Shown: piece by piece, positions 16,452 to 26,242 of the stretch
Position numbering within the stretch: the stretch's first letter is position 1
Layout of the letters: each line of letters opens with the position of its first letter
Assembly: GCA_947487155.1 (NCBI GenBank)
Contig: CANKVS010000045.1
Location: 1 to 36,303 of the forward strand
From: an uncultured Flaviramulus sp.
GTDB lineage: Bacteria > Bacteroidota > Bacteroidia > Flavobacteriales > Flavobacteriaceae
DNA: 36,303 nt
Direction of reading: 5' to 3'
Program-made: the position numbers and the translations under genes
The notes under the pieces: model-generated
What the model was told of the DNA's origin: nothing
What the model saw: the letters and a program-made list of their open reading frames with translations, nothing else
Database searches by the model: none

Positions 16452-18014
16452 TTAATCATCTTCAAAAGTTATATGCTGGTAAGCACCTAGATCTGGTGTT
16501 GCTGTTCTATTTACATTTAAAATATCTGTAGAAACTTGAGTAGCAAACAGTATATCACCTTTGTTTATTGCTGAAGATTCTTCTCCAATTATTAACATAT
16601 TTAAGTTTGGATCTTTAAAATTGGGGTCTTCATTAAAGCTGTTATTTACGTAATGGTTGGTGTCTTCTAAATTATAATTTGCTCCTGTAAAATTATTGTT
16701 GCTATCGTTAAAACGAATTAAACAATTTGTAAACTTAAAATTAAAACTTACGGCATCATCTTCAATGTCATCTAATAAAATTTCAGGGTTATCATTACCA
16801 TAAATAATACAATTATTAAAGTTAGCTTCAGTTAAATTGGCAATTACTGGGGTTTCATTGTCATCAACTACAAAATTGTTAAGTAATAATGCTGGGAATT
16901 GTCTAAATCCGTTATTCCAATAGTTAACAATTGTACTATGCGTAAAATTATATTTGCCACCAAGAGTGCCTGCAAAAGATGATTGACCGGCATTATTAAT
17001 TACAACATTTTCGCCAGTAATAGACGTGTTTCTACCCATTATCCCGAAGTTACTCGAATTATAAATTTGAGAATTGGTAATGGTTAATTTGCTTGAAGCA
17101 GCATTGGCATTACCATCGCATAAAATACCAACAGAGGCATTTTTTATGGTAGCATAATTAATATTGTTATTTAAACTACCATCTAAAAGCCAAATGGTAC
17201 CCCATTGCCCTGGTATATTAGAGAAGTCTGGTTCTAATCTATCACTTTCAAAAATAACTTCGTTTTCTAATAATTCTTGGTCGTTACTATAAGTGCCGTT
17301 AATTTGTAAAGATGCATCTTGATTTACAATAATACCAGAATTTGCATGAAAATGCACCCGTGCACCAGCATTAATAGTTAATATTTCTCCATTTGGTACT
17401 GCTGCAAACCCATAAATAACATAAGGTTTTTCGTTAGTAAATGTAAGTTCGTTAGCTAATAATTGGCGTCCTTGTAACTCGGTTTCTACAACTTCACCAT
17501 TTATATTAAGTGTTAAGGTTTCAACAACTTTTGTAGTGTTATCTCTGTTTGGATAAATAAAAACGGCATCTTTTACTAAAGTTACCAAATCTACATTTTG
17601 TAAATTAGAATTAGCGTCAAATTCAATTTTATCAGTGTATAAATAACTGCCATCTGGATTGGGAAAATTTGCAATATCAATTGTGGTTTCTACAAATATA
17701 TATAAACTGTCTTTGGCTAATATTTCAATGTTTTCAAAAACTTTCCCAGAGACGCCATCAATATTCAATCGGTATTCCGATGTTTCTCCTAAACCCAATT
17801 TAACTGTTGGAATAACAATATCGTTATTACTTTTATTATAAACCTTTAAATTGTAAGTGCTAGACCCTATGTTAGTAAAAACGGTATCTAGATAAACGGT
17901 GTCTTTAGAAAATTGAAGGTCTCCAGTACTTGGTGAGAATTCAAAATCTTTTCTGCAAGAACTCCAAACCGTTACAATTAAAACCGTGAATATAAAATAT
18001 GAAATTCTTTTCAT
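16452..18014 (-). CDS. Parallel beta-helix lipoprotein
   Basis: 520-residue predicted surface or periplasmic lipoprotein with lipobox VWSSC (lipid Cys20). The N-terminal part (about 25-200) is beta-rich and contains a segment on protein-extrinsic contacts of the type DTVYLDTVFTNIGSSTYNLKVYN. Residues about 210-450 form a right-handed parallel beta-helix: repeated short turns with N and I ladders, such as ATIKNASVGILCDGNAN, LTITNSQIYNSSNFGIMGRN and FNNCIIYGNDNPEI. The end, NKGDILFATQVSTDILN, then NRTATPDLGAYQHI, is typical of this group of Bacteroidota proteins. No catalytic residues of a pectate lyase can be identified, so function is unknown. It converges on the MazG-like gene. Confidence 0.8.
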   Translation of the reverse strand: MKRISYFIFTVLIVTVWSSCRKDFEFSPSTGDLQFSKDTVYLDTVFTNIGSSTYNLKVYNKSNNDIVIPTVKLGLGETSEYRLNIDGVSGKVFENIEILAKDSLYIFVETTIDIANFPNPDGSYLYTDKIEFDANSNLQNVDLVTLVKDAVFIYPNRDNTTKVVETLTLNINGEVVETELQGRQLLANELTFTNEKPYVIYGFAAVPNGEILTINAGARVHFHANSGIIVNQDASLQINGTYSNDQELLENEVIFESDRLEPDFSNIPGQWGTIWLLDGSLNNNINYATIKNASVGILCDGNANAASSKLTITNSQIYNSSNFGIMGRNTSITGENVVINNAGQSSFAGTLGGKYNFTHSTIVNYWNNGFRQFPALLLNNFVVDDNETPVIANLTEANFNNCIIYGNDNPEILLDDIEDDAVSFNFKFTNCLIRFNDSNNNFTGANYNLEDTNHYVNNSFNEDPNFKDPNLNMLIIGEESSAINKGDILFATQVSTDILNVNRTATPDLGAYQHITFEDD

Positions 18015-18237
18015 TTGTTTATTTATAATGCGTCATTAAAGTTGATAAATGAGTTATAGATAAAAACTTTAAGTGATAAAAATATAACTTTTGAAAGTAT
18101 GTTTTAGTATGAATATTGTATAATTTTAGAACCATAGCTAAAGTTAATAAAAATAATAAAGGACTTCAATTTTCATAAACCTCATTTTAGTATATTAGAT
18201 GCTTTAAGATTAAGCTACTATTTTATTATTTTTTTGA

Positions 18238-20235
<1,998 letters not shown>

Positions 20236-20243
20236 TTTTCATT

Positions 20244-20257
20244 TTTTATCGATAAAA
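20244..20257. repeat. 14-bp perfect palindrome downstream of ligA
   Basis: TTTTATCGATAAAA is its own reverse complement. It lies 9 bases after the ligA stop and 34 bases before the next promoter element. It could be an operator for the following gene or the end of the ligA transcript; the sequence alone does not decide. Confidence 0.35.
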
Positions 20258-20290
20258 TGTAAATTTTAACGTTTAATTGTATTTTTTTTA

Positions 20291-20298
20291 TATATTTG
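20291..20298 (+). promoter_or_regulatory. -7 promoter element of the eight-helix membrane protein gene
   Basis: TATATTTG is an exact match to TAnnTTTG, 24 bases before the ATG at 20323. No -33 element at the usual spacing is convincing. Confidence 0.55.
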
Positions 20299-20322
20299 TA
20301 CTCAAACTAATAAACCCTAGTT

Positions 20323-21060
20323 ATGAACAAGACAAAAATCTTAGTTGGTTTTATCGCACTGTTATGTGTGTTGTTTGTCGTATCTGAATTTAAAGATATA
20401 AACTGGCTTTCTGATGTAGCTAGAGGATTCATTGTGCCAACTATTGCAGTTCTTTTTGTAATTAACTATGGATTAAACCGATGTAGTTTTACAATATTTT
20501 TAATATTATTTTCTTTAGCAGAATTAATATCTATATCGCAATTAATACCTTTTCTTTCTAATAATATGCCTTACGCAGTATTCTATTATTTATGTAATGG
20601 CTTATATGGAATAGCCTATTCTTTCTTGGTATACAGAATTATTAAGTCTTTAAATATTAAACTTGTATTAAAAGGTTTCTTTGTACATTTAATGGTGTTG
20701 CTACTTTTAAATGGCTACTTATTATACGTACTCTTTAATATTATGAGTCCTTATCTTGTAAATTTTGGAGAAAAATTTATAGAATTATTTTATACAGTAG
20801 CTATACTTTTAGTATTGTCTACATCGCTCATCAATTTTCTGTATAAGGATACAAAAAAGTCACTTTATTTGTTTTTAGGGTCACTTAGCATTGTTTTTTC
20901 AGAAGTAATTCAAATAGCTTACCTCTATATATCGAAAAAAGATTTGTTGGATATTTTTTACACTTCGCTCTTAGTTATTGCATTCTATTTATTTTATAAA
21001 CAAGTTGCTTTAAGTGAAGAAGATTCTTCTATTTTATCTGGAAATGAAGTTTTTAAGTGA
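20323..21060 (+). CDS. Integral membrane protein with about eight helices, weakly YhhN/TMEM86-like
   Basis: 245 residues, almost entirely hydrophobic, with about eight membrane helices and a short acidic cytoplasmic tail (LSEEDSSILSGNEVFK). I do not recognise it with certainty. The layout and two segments, ARGFIVPTIAVLF near helix 2 and GSLSIVFSEVIQIAYLY near helix 7, recall YhhN (lysoplasmalogenase-like) proteins, but the conserved polar residues of that family are changed (for example a Ser-Glu where Ser-Asp is usual). If related, it may be catalytically altered. Its TGA directly abuts the stop codon of the convergent DoxX-like gene with no spacer. Confidence 0.7.
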   Translation: MNKTKILVGFIALLCVLFVVSEFKDINWLSDVARGFIVPTIAVLFVINYGLNRCSFTIFLILFSLAELISISQLIPFLSNNMPYAVFYYLCNGLYGIAYSFLVYRIIKSLNIKLVLKGFFVHLMVLLLLNGYLLYVLFNIMSPYLVNFGEKFIELFYTVAILLVLSTSLINFLYKDTKKSLYLFLGSLSIVFSEVIQIAYLYISKKDLLDIFYTSLLVIAFYLFYKQVALSEEDSSILSGNEVFK

Positions 21061-21438
21061 TTACAATTTTAAAAAAGGAATATCTTTTCTGTAAATAAAT
21101 AGAGTTATTGCAGAAAGTATAAAAGTAACTAAAGCTGTAATAAATAACACACCACCGTCATTATTTACTTGAATACCTAAATTTGTTAAATGCATAAAAA
21201 TAGCACCACCAATTACACCTAAAGTAATGGTTGCTCCTAACCAAACAGTTTTTGGAATAAGTAATAATATACCAGCTATAAGCTCTATAATACCAATACC
21301 TATTCTGCCAATAGGTTCTAATCCTACTTTTTCAAAAATATAAACACTGTCTGGGTGTGCTGAAAATTTAAAGCGTAATGTTTGAATTAAAATTACTGCC
21401 ACTATAATTCTTATAACTAAAGGTAAATGTTTTTTCAT
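21061..21438 (-). CDS. DoxX-like membrane protein
   Basis: 125 residues with four predicted helices of the DoxX/DoxD-like fold. Family features are an early helix VIRIIVAVILIQTLRFKFS, the central GRIGIGIIELIAGILLLIP (the conserved E-x-x-x-G-x-x-L-L pattern of DoxX proteins) and TLGVIGGAIFMHLTNLGI with a helix-borne histidine. The biochemical role is unknown. The ATG at 21438 is used; a GTG at 21483 would add 15 residues (starting FLFYSSKDLIKLKN) that do not match the family start. It lies downstream of the nucleotidase pair, 65 bases after it, and may share its transcript. Confidence 0.82.
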   Translation of the reverse strand: MKKHLPLVIRIIVAVILIQTLRFKFSAHPDSVYIFEKVGLEPIGRIGIGIIELIAGILLLIPKTVWLGATITLGVIGGAIFMHLTNLGIQVNNDGGVLFITALVTFILSAITLFIYRKDIPFLKL

Positions 21439-21503
21439 GTTTTTTAATTTAATAAGGTCTTTAGACGAATAAAATAAAAACACCTATCAATTTTCTGAAA
21501 ATT

Positions 21504-22421
21504 TTATACGATAATAGAAGTTCCGTTTGCCGTTTTATTTTTATCGCTATCAAAATAAAAGTCTATTTTACCAAGATTAATACCATAGCATCCAACTTGA
21601 TTTACAAGCATATTGTTTCCTTCTAAGTTTTTAACAATTGTAGGTTTGGGTAAAAACGTATGTGTATGCCCGCCTATAATTAAATCAATGTTCTTAGTAG
21701 CCGCAGCAAGTTTTAAATCATCAATTTTGGTTTCGCTATTCCTATAGCTATACCCTAAATGAGACAAACAAATTATTAAATCGCAAGCTTCATCTGCTTT
21801 TAAAATACGTGTCATTTCTTGGCTAATTTCAATAGGGTCAAGGTATTTGGTTTCCTTATACATTGCAGGATCAACTAAGCCTTTTAATTCAATTCCTAAT
21901 CCAAATACTCCTATTTTTATTCCACCTTTTTTAAATATTTTATATGGCTTGCAATGCGTATTCATTATAGTATTTGAAAAATCATAGTTAGCAGAAATAA
22001 ATTCAAATTCTGCATGTGGTAATTGCGCATAAAGCCCTTCTATACCGTTATCAAAATCATGATTTCCTATGGTGGTGGCATCGTATTTTAATTTGCTCAT
22101 TAATTTAAATTCCAATTCACCACCGTAATAATTAAAGTATGGTGTGCCTTGAAAAATATCGCCAGCATCTAAAAGTAGTGTATTTGGGTTTTCGTTTCTT
22201 ATAGATTCAATTAAACTAGCTCGTCTAGCAACTCCTCCTTTATTAGCATTTCTACCATCATTTGGACCAAAAGAATCAATATGGCTATGTACATCATTAG
22301 TATGTAAAATGGTAATTTTTGATGTTTTAGATGCTGTGTTAAAAGATTGCAATCCTAAACCACCAAGTGCGACCATTGCTGTTCCAGCCGAAGTTTGTTG
22401 TATAAAATCTCTACGTTTCAT
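21504..22421 (-). CDS. 5'-nucleotidase catalytic (metallophosphatase) subunit, Tat-exported
   Basis: 305-residue calcineurin-type metallophosphatase predicted to dephosphorylate extracytoplasmic nucleotides. It begins with a twin-arginine signal (KRRDF then a moderately hydrophobic stretch GTAMVALGGLGL). All dinuclear metal motifs are present: TNDVHSH (Asp43, His45), DAGDIFQGTP, IGNHDFDNG, LSHLGY and GGHTHTFL. The substrate-binding C-terminal domain that completes classical UshA-type 5'-nucleotidases is missing; it is encoded by the gene immediately upstream (12-base gap). The protein ends soon after the phosphatase fold. The two products presumably act together outside the cytoplasm. Confidence 0.9.
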   Translation of the reverse strand: MKRRDFIQQTSAGTAMVALGGLGLQSFNTASKTSKITILHTNDVHSHIDSFGPNDGRNANKGGVARRASLIESIRNENPNTLLLDAGDIFQGTPYFNYYGGELEFKLMSKLKYDATTIGNHDFDNGIEGLYAQLPHAEFEFISANYDFSNTIMNTHCKPYKIFKKGGIKIGVFGLGIELKGLVDPAMYKETKYLDPIEISQEMTRILKADEACDLIICLSHLGYSYRNSETKIDDLKLAAATKNIDLIIGGHTHTFLPKPTIVKNLEGNNMLVNQVGCYGINLGKIDFYFDSDKNKTANGTSIIV

Positions 22422-22433
22422 TGTAAGCGTAAA

Positions 22434-23192
22434 TTAGTTAAGTTGAATAAATCTGTCATCAATTACTGGGTTTATAGTATCTACTTTTCTAAAATTATCA
22501 ATCAAAGCATTACGAACTTTATAATTCAAAACATACAAACTATCATTAGGTTTAAAAAAACTCATATTATCTCCATTGTTATATAAGTAATCGTTTGTGG
22601 CGACATAATAAGTTGTATTGGCATCTATTTTTTTTCCTTTTATGGAAGCTTCTACAACATTAAAACCGTTATCAACCACAAGCTTTAATTTTGAAATTGG
22701 ATGCGCTCTTTTGCGTGTTCTTAAATAATTAATTAAACTATTGATTTGATTTCCTTTAAGCGCTACAATAACAATGCTGTTCTCAAAAGGCATAAGTTGG
22801 TACGCCGTTCTTGAAGTGATATTTCCTTTAGGAATTATAGATCGAATACCGCCATGATTAAGTATAACCATATCTATATTTTTACCAGTTCTTTTATTAA
22901 AAATGGGGTTAGATTCGTTATAAACAACATCTGCCATAAAATTACCAATAGCGGTGTTTAATTTTCCATTAGATTTTGAGTAGGTATCAACAGAATATGC
23001 CAAAACACTATCCAAGTCTTTATTAATATAATCGCGATAGGGTTTTATAAAATCTTCAATTTCTGAGTTGGCAGGTAAGCTATCTGTAATTTCAATTTTC
23101 GTTCCTTTAACCATAAAAAGGCGTTGCTTTTCTTGATTACAACTTGAAAAAATAAAAATATTTAACAAAATAAATAAATATGTAAACCTCAT
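22434..23192 (-). CDS. 5'-nucleotidase C-terminal (substrate-binding) domain lipoprotein
   Basis: 252-residue lipoprotein (lipobox IFIFSSC, lipid Cys18) that consists of the 5'-nucleotidase C-terminal domain only. Family motifs are GNFMADVVY, ILNHGGIRSIIPKGNITSR, the AYQLMPFENSIVIV stretch and ATNDYLYNNGDNMSFF, the last two forming the nucleoside-stacking and base-binding part in UshA-like enzymes. It has no phosphatase motifs. It is the first gene of the pair; the catalytic half follows 12 bases downstream. Separate signals (lipoprotein here, Tat in the partner) show that it is a true split, not a frameshift. It is divergent from the DUF6913 gene. Confidence 0.88.
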   Translation of the reverse strand: MRFTYLFILLNIFIFSSCNQEKQRLFMVKGTKIEITDSLPANSEIEDFIKPYRDYINKDLDSVLAYSVDTYSKSNGKLNTAIGNFMADVVYNESNPIFNKRTGKNIDMVILNHGGIRSIIPKGNITSRTAYQLMPFENSIVIVALKGNQINSLINYLRTRKRAHPISKLKLVVDNGFNVVEASIKGKKIDANTTYYVATNDYLYNNGDNMSFFKPNDSLYVLNYKVRNALIDNFRKVDTINPVIDDRFIQLN

Positions 23193-23223
23193 ATATAAAA
23201 GAAAAATTTGAATGTACTTTTGC

Positions 23224-23231
23224 TACCTTTG
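23224..23231 (+). promoter_or_regulatory. -7 promoter element of the DUF6913-dapA operon
   Basis: TACCTTTG matches TAnnTTTG, 18 bases before the ATG at 23250. The TTTG at 23207-23210 is too close for a standard -33 element. Confidence 0.55.
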
Positions 23232-23249
23232 CGCAAAGTATAAAGATAA

Positions 23250-23768
23250 ATGATTTTAAAGGCTTTTAAAGAGAAATCTAATAAAAAGCACTTAAACAAA
23301 TTGATTGCTGAACGTCATGTAAATGTAGATGATAGTAAGATAAATAGTTTAGGTGTTATCCTAAATATAGATGAATTTGATGATTTAGAATTATTTAGAA
23401 ACTTGGCAGATTTTATTAAAATACGCCCCAATAAGTTAAAAATAATAACATTTTCGGCTAATAAAAAAGAGAAACAATATACTTGGGATGATTGTTTTGA
23501 TTTCAATGATTTTGGTTGGAAAGGTCAAATTAAAAATATTGAATTACAAACGTTTTTAAACACTAAGTTTGATGCTTTAATTAGCTATTATACTAATGAA
23601 CAACTAGAATTAAAACTGTTAACAGCCTTGTCGAAAGCACAATTTAAAGTTGGTATTTTGCAAACAGATGAAAGGCTTAACGATTTAATTATAAAAACTA
23701 ATTTAAAAGAATTCAACGTATTTAAAGCAGAGCTTTATAAATACTTAACTATATTAAATAAAATTTAA
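23250..23768 (+). CDS. DUF6913 family protein
   Basis: 172-residue cytoplasmic protein of unknown function. It has a basic N-terminus ([16 protein letters not shown]) and an alpha/beta body without recognisable catalytic motifs. I assign it to DUF6913 from its overall pattern and its place: proteins of this type sit directly in front of dapA in Flavobacteriaceae. Its stop codon is one base before the dapA ATG, so the two are co-translated. A link with lysine or cell-wall precursor synthesis is only suggested by that position. Confidence 0.72.
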   Translation: MILKAFKEKSNKKHLNKLIAERHVNVDDSKINSLGVILNIDEFDDLELFRNLADFIKIRPNKLKIITFSANKKEKQYTWDDCFDFNDFGWKGQIKNIELQTFLNTKFDALISYYTNEQLELKLLTALSKAQFKVGILQTDERLNDLIIKTNLKEFNVFKAELYKYLTILNKI

Positions 23769-23769
23769 A

Positions 23770-24648
23770 ATGAAGAGTAAGTTTCTAGGGACTGGAGTTG
23801 CTTTGGTTACACCATTTAAGTCAGATTTGAGCGTAGACCATGAGGCATTAACAAATATTGTTAATTTCAATATAGAAAATGGAACAGATTACCTTGTTAT
23901 TCTTGGTACAACAGGAGAAAGTGTTACTGTAACTAAGCAAGAAAAGAAGGATATTACAGAAACTATTATAAAAACTAACAAGGGTAGAGTGCCATTAGTA
24001 TTGGGCATTGGTGGTAATAATACAGCAGCAGCTATAGAAGAAATAAAATCTACAGATTTAAGTGGTATAGACGCTATCCTATCGGTTTCTCCATATTACA
24101 GCAAGCCAACACAAGAAGGTGTTTATCAGCATTTTAAGGCTATTTCTGAGGTATCTCCAATTGATATTATTTTATACAATGTGCCAGGGCGTACTTCCAA
24201 AAACATGGAGCCAGAAACAACTTTAAGGTTAGCAAAAGACTTTAAAAACATTGTAGCAATTAAAGAAGCTGGAAATAAAACATCGCAGTATTTACAACTC
24301 ATAAAAAATAAACCAGAAGATTTTTTAATAATTTCTGGTGATGACGATTTAGCCTTAGGCGTTACCCTAGCAGGAGGTGCAGGTGTAATTTCAGTAATAG
24401 GGCAAGCATTTCCAAAAGCATTTTCAAATATGATTCGTTTAGGATTGAAAGGAGAAGCTAAAGAAGCTTACAATACACATTATAAGTTAATGGATGTTGT
24501 AGATTATATTTTTGAAGAAAACAATCCAGCTGGTATTAAAGCCGTTTTTGAAGCTTTAAACTTATGCCAAGATACTGTAAGACTCCCAGTTGTACCAGCA
24601 TCTAATCGATTAAAAGAAAAAATAAAAGTGTTTGTAAACGAGTTTTAG
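23770..24648 (+). CDS. dapA: 4-hydroxy-tetrahydrodipicolinate synthase
   Basis: Condenses pyruvate with aspartate semialdehyde in the diaminopimelate/lysine pathway. 292 residues, normal for the family. The Schiff-base lysine is Lys165 (IVAIKEAGN), and the catalytic triad residues include Tyr136 (LYNVPGRTS) and Thr48 in LGTTGES, with Tyr110 ([11 protein letters not shown]) from the partner subunit. GDDDLALG and [14 protein letters not shown] complete the signature. It follows the DUF6913 gene by one base. The 230-base interval after it contains a 9-bp hairpin and the bamD promoter. Confidence 0.97.
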   Translation: MKSKFLGTGVALVTPFKSDLSVDHEALTNIVNFNIENGTDYLVILGTTGESVTVTKQEKKDITETIIKTNKGRVPLVLGIGGNNTAAAIEEIKSTDLSGIDAILSVSPYYSKPTQEGVYQHFKAISEVSPIDIILYNVPGRTSKNMEPETTLRLAKDFKNIVAIKEAGNKTSQYLQLIKNKPEDFLIISGDDDLALGVTLAGGAGVISVIGQAFPKAFSNMIRLGLKGEAKEAYNTHYKLMDVVDYIFEENNPAGIKAVFEALNLCQDTVRLPVVPASNRLKEKIKVFVNEF

Positions 24649-24776
24649 ACTAATTAAGCTTCAAAATAGAACCACGGTCTATACTAGGCTTTTGTTTTTA
24701 AATGAAAAGTAAACGAAAAAGAAATGGTTTGTATGTGGCATCTTAATGTTTGATTAGTATTGGATGTTAAATATTA

Positions 24777-24804
24777 CTTAAACCTTATTATAGCTAGGTT
24801 TAAG
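24777..24804. repeat. 9-bp perfect inverted repeat between dapA and bamD
   Basis: The arms CTTAAACCT (24777-24785) and AGGTTTAAG (24796-24804) enclose the 10-base loop TATTATAGCT. There is no T run directly after it, so it is not a standard intrinsic terminator. It lies about 50 bases upstream of the bamD -7 element and 128 bases after dapA. Confidence 0.5.
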
Positions 24805-24853
24805 CAATTACTTTAGCATTAAAATTATATTTTTTAAATCCATAATAATAACT

Positions 24854-24861
24854 TAATTTTG
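24854..24861 (+). promoter_or_regulatory. -7 promoter element of bamD
   Basis: TAATTTTG matches TAnnTTTG, with a T-rich stretch 18-22 bases upstream as a possible -33 element. It stands 17 bases before the bamD ATG. Confidence 0.6.
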
Positions 24862-24878
24862 CATTCTGTTTAAAAACT

Positions 24879-25706
24879 ATGAAAAAACTTTTTTACATAT
24901 TACTAACGTTCACTATTTTAAGTTCTTGTAGTGAATACCAAAAAGTGTTGAAAGCTGAGGAGATTGCGCCAAAATTTAAAATGGCGGAAAGCTTGTATGA
25001 TGAAGGTGAATTTGGTAAAGCAAATAGACTTTTTGCTCAAATAGTACCTAACTATAGAGGCAAACCTCAAGCTGAAAAGCTAATGTATTTATATTCTATG
25101 ACATTTTTTAAGTTAAAAGAATATTATAGTTCGGGGTATCAATTTGAGCGTTTTGTAGCAAGCTACCCTAAAAGTGAGAAAGTAGAAGAAGCCGCTTTTT
25201 TTAGTGTGAAAAGCTATTACATGCAATCTCCAGTTTATACTAAAGACCAAACTGAAACTAAAGAGGCTATTGGTAAAATTCAAGAATTTATTAATTTGTT
25301 TCCAGAATCTAAATATGCTGAAGAAACAAATGCACTTTTTAAAGAGCTAGAATTTAAGTTAGAAGAAAAAGCATATAGCATAGCAAAACAGTACAATCAT
25401 GTATCTGATTATCCAGCATCAATAAAATCGTTTGATAATTTTGTTTTCGATTTTCCTGGTTCCAATCTGCGCGAAAAAGCTTTTTTTTACAGATTAGATT
25501 CTGCATATAAATTAGCTATGAATAGTATAGAATACAGAAATACTTTAAACGGTATTGAACACATAAAACTTATTCGTTTAAATCAAGCTAAAGAATATTA
25601 TAACGCATTTAAAAAAGCGTTTTCAGATTCTGAGCATGTGCAAGTTGCAGATAACATGGCAACAGTTTTAGATGAAGAATTAAAAAAATACGACAATAAA
25701 AGTTAA
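24879..25706 (+). CDS. bamD: Outer-membrane assembly lipoprotein BamD
   Basis: 275-residue lipoprotein of the BAM complex that inserts beta-barrel proteins in the outer membrane. The lipoprotein signal is LLTFTILSSC (lipid Cys17). The rest is a tetratricopeptide-type solenoid: MAESLYDEGEFGKANRLFAQ, YLYSMTFFKLKEYYSSGYQF followed by ERFVASYPKSEKVEEAAF, FINLFPESKYAEETNALF and FDNFVFDFPGSNLREKAFF. The position just before rpoZ and coaBC is the usual one in Bacteroidota. The stop is 6 bases before the GTG-free ATG region of rpoZ, so the two genes form one operon. Confidence 0.95.
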   Translation: MKKLFYILLTFTILSSCSEYQKVLKAEEIAPKFKMAESLYDEGEFGKANRLFAQIVPNYRGKPQAEKLMYLYSMTFFKLKEYYSSGYQFERFVASYPKSEKVEEAAFFSVKSYYMQSPVYTKDQTETKEAIGKIQEFINLFPESKYAEETNALFKELEFKLEEKAYSIAKQYNHVSDYPASIKSFDNFVFDFPGSNLREKAFFYRLDSAYKLAMNSIEYRNTLNGIEHIKLIRLNQAKEYYNAFKKAFSDSEHVQVADNMATVLDEELKKYDNKS

Positions 25707-25718
25707 ATAACAATGACA

Positions 25719-26048
25719 ATGGATTTAAAAAAAACCAATGCTCCCGTTAATACAGTAACGTACGATAGAAATCAAATTGACGAACCAACAGAGAATATCT
25801 ACGAGTCAATTTCAATAATTTCTAGACGTGCAGAACAAATTAACACAGAGATTAAAAAAGAGCTTATCGATAAGTTAGAAGAGTTTGCAACTTATAACGA
25901 TAGCCTTGAAGAAATCTTTGAAAATAAAGAGCAAATTGAGGTTTCTAAATTTTATGAAAAATTACCAAAACCACATTCGTTAGCTGTTCAAGAATGGTTA
26001 ACAGATAAAATTTATTTTAGAAATACTGAGGAAGATACTCAGGAATAG
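25719..26048 (+). CDS. rpoZ: RNA polymerase omega subunit
   Basis: 109-residue Rpb6/omega-family protein that binds the beta' subunit and aids RNA polymerase assembly. The recognisable part is IYESISIISRRAEQINTEIK followed by KELIDKLEEF, where omega proteins carry the conserved R-A-x-Q-I/L segment. A C-terminal extension with KLPKPHSLAVQEWL is characteristic of the Bacteroidota form. Two ATGs are possible, 25713 and 25719; the second gives the MDLKKTNAPVNT start usual in flavobacteria. The following 194 bases to coaBC contain no gene; an 11-base palindrome, GTGCTAAGCAC, lies at 26150-26160. Confidence 0.9.
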   Translation: MDLKKTNAPVNTVTYDRNQIDEPTENIYESISIISRRAEQINTEIKKELIDKLEEFATYNDSLEEIFENKEQIEVSKFYEKLPKPHSLAVQEWLTDKIYFRNTEEDTQE

Positions 26049-26242
26049 TTTTTAAAATTTCAATGGCACATAACAAATAGCTTTCGGGAAAATTTAGCGC
26101 AATTATTTTTTCTTTTTATCAAGGCACAAATTTTCAAGCATAGATACTCGTGCTAAGCACAGTTAAACTAAAGTTATGGTTGTAAATTTTAATAAAGTAA
26201 AAGGATAAGTAAAAAAGCAAGAATTCTGAAAGCTATTTTTTT

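Noticed and set aside
21504..23192. 5'-nucleotidase gene broken by a frameshift
   Set aside because: Each half has its own start, its own export signal (Tat and lipobox) and a 12-base spacer, so these are two genes.
26049..26130. Protein-like antisense reading between rpoZ and coaBC
   Set aside because: It contains stops, continues into the antisense of rpoZ and has no start or family match.
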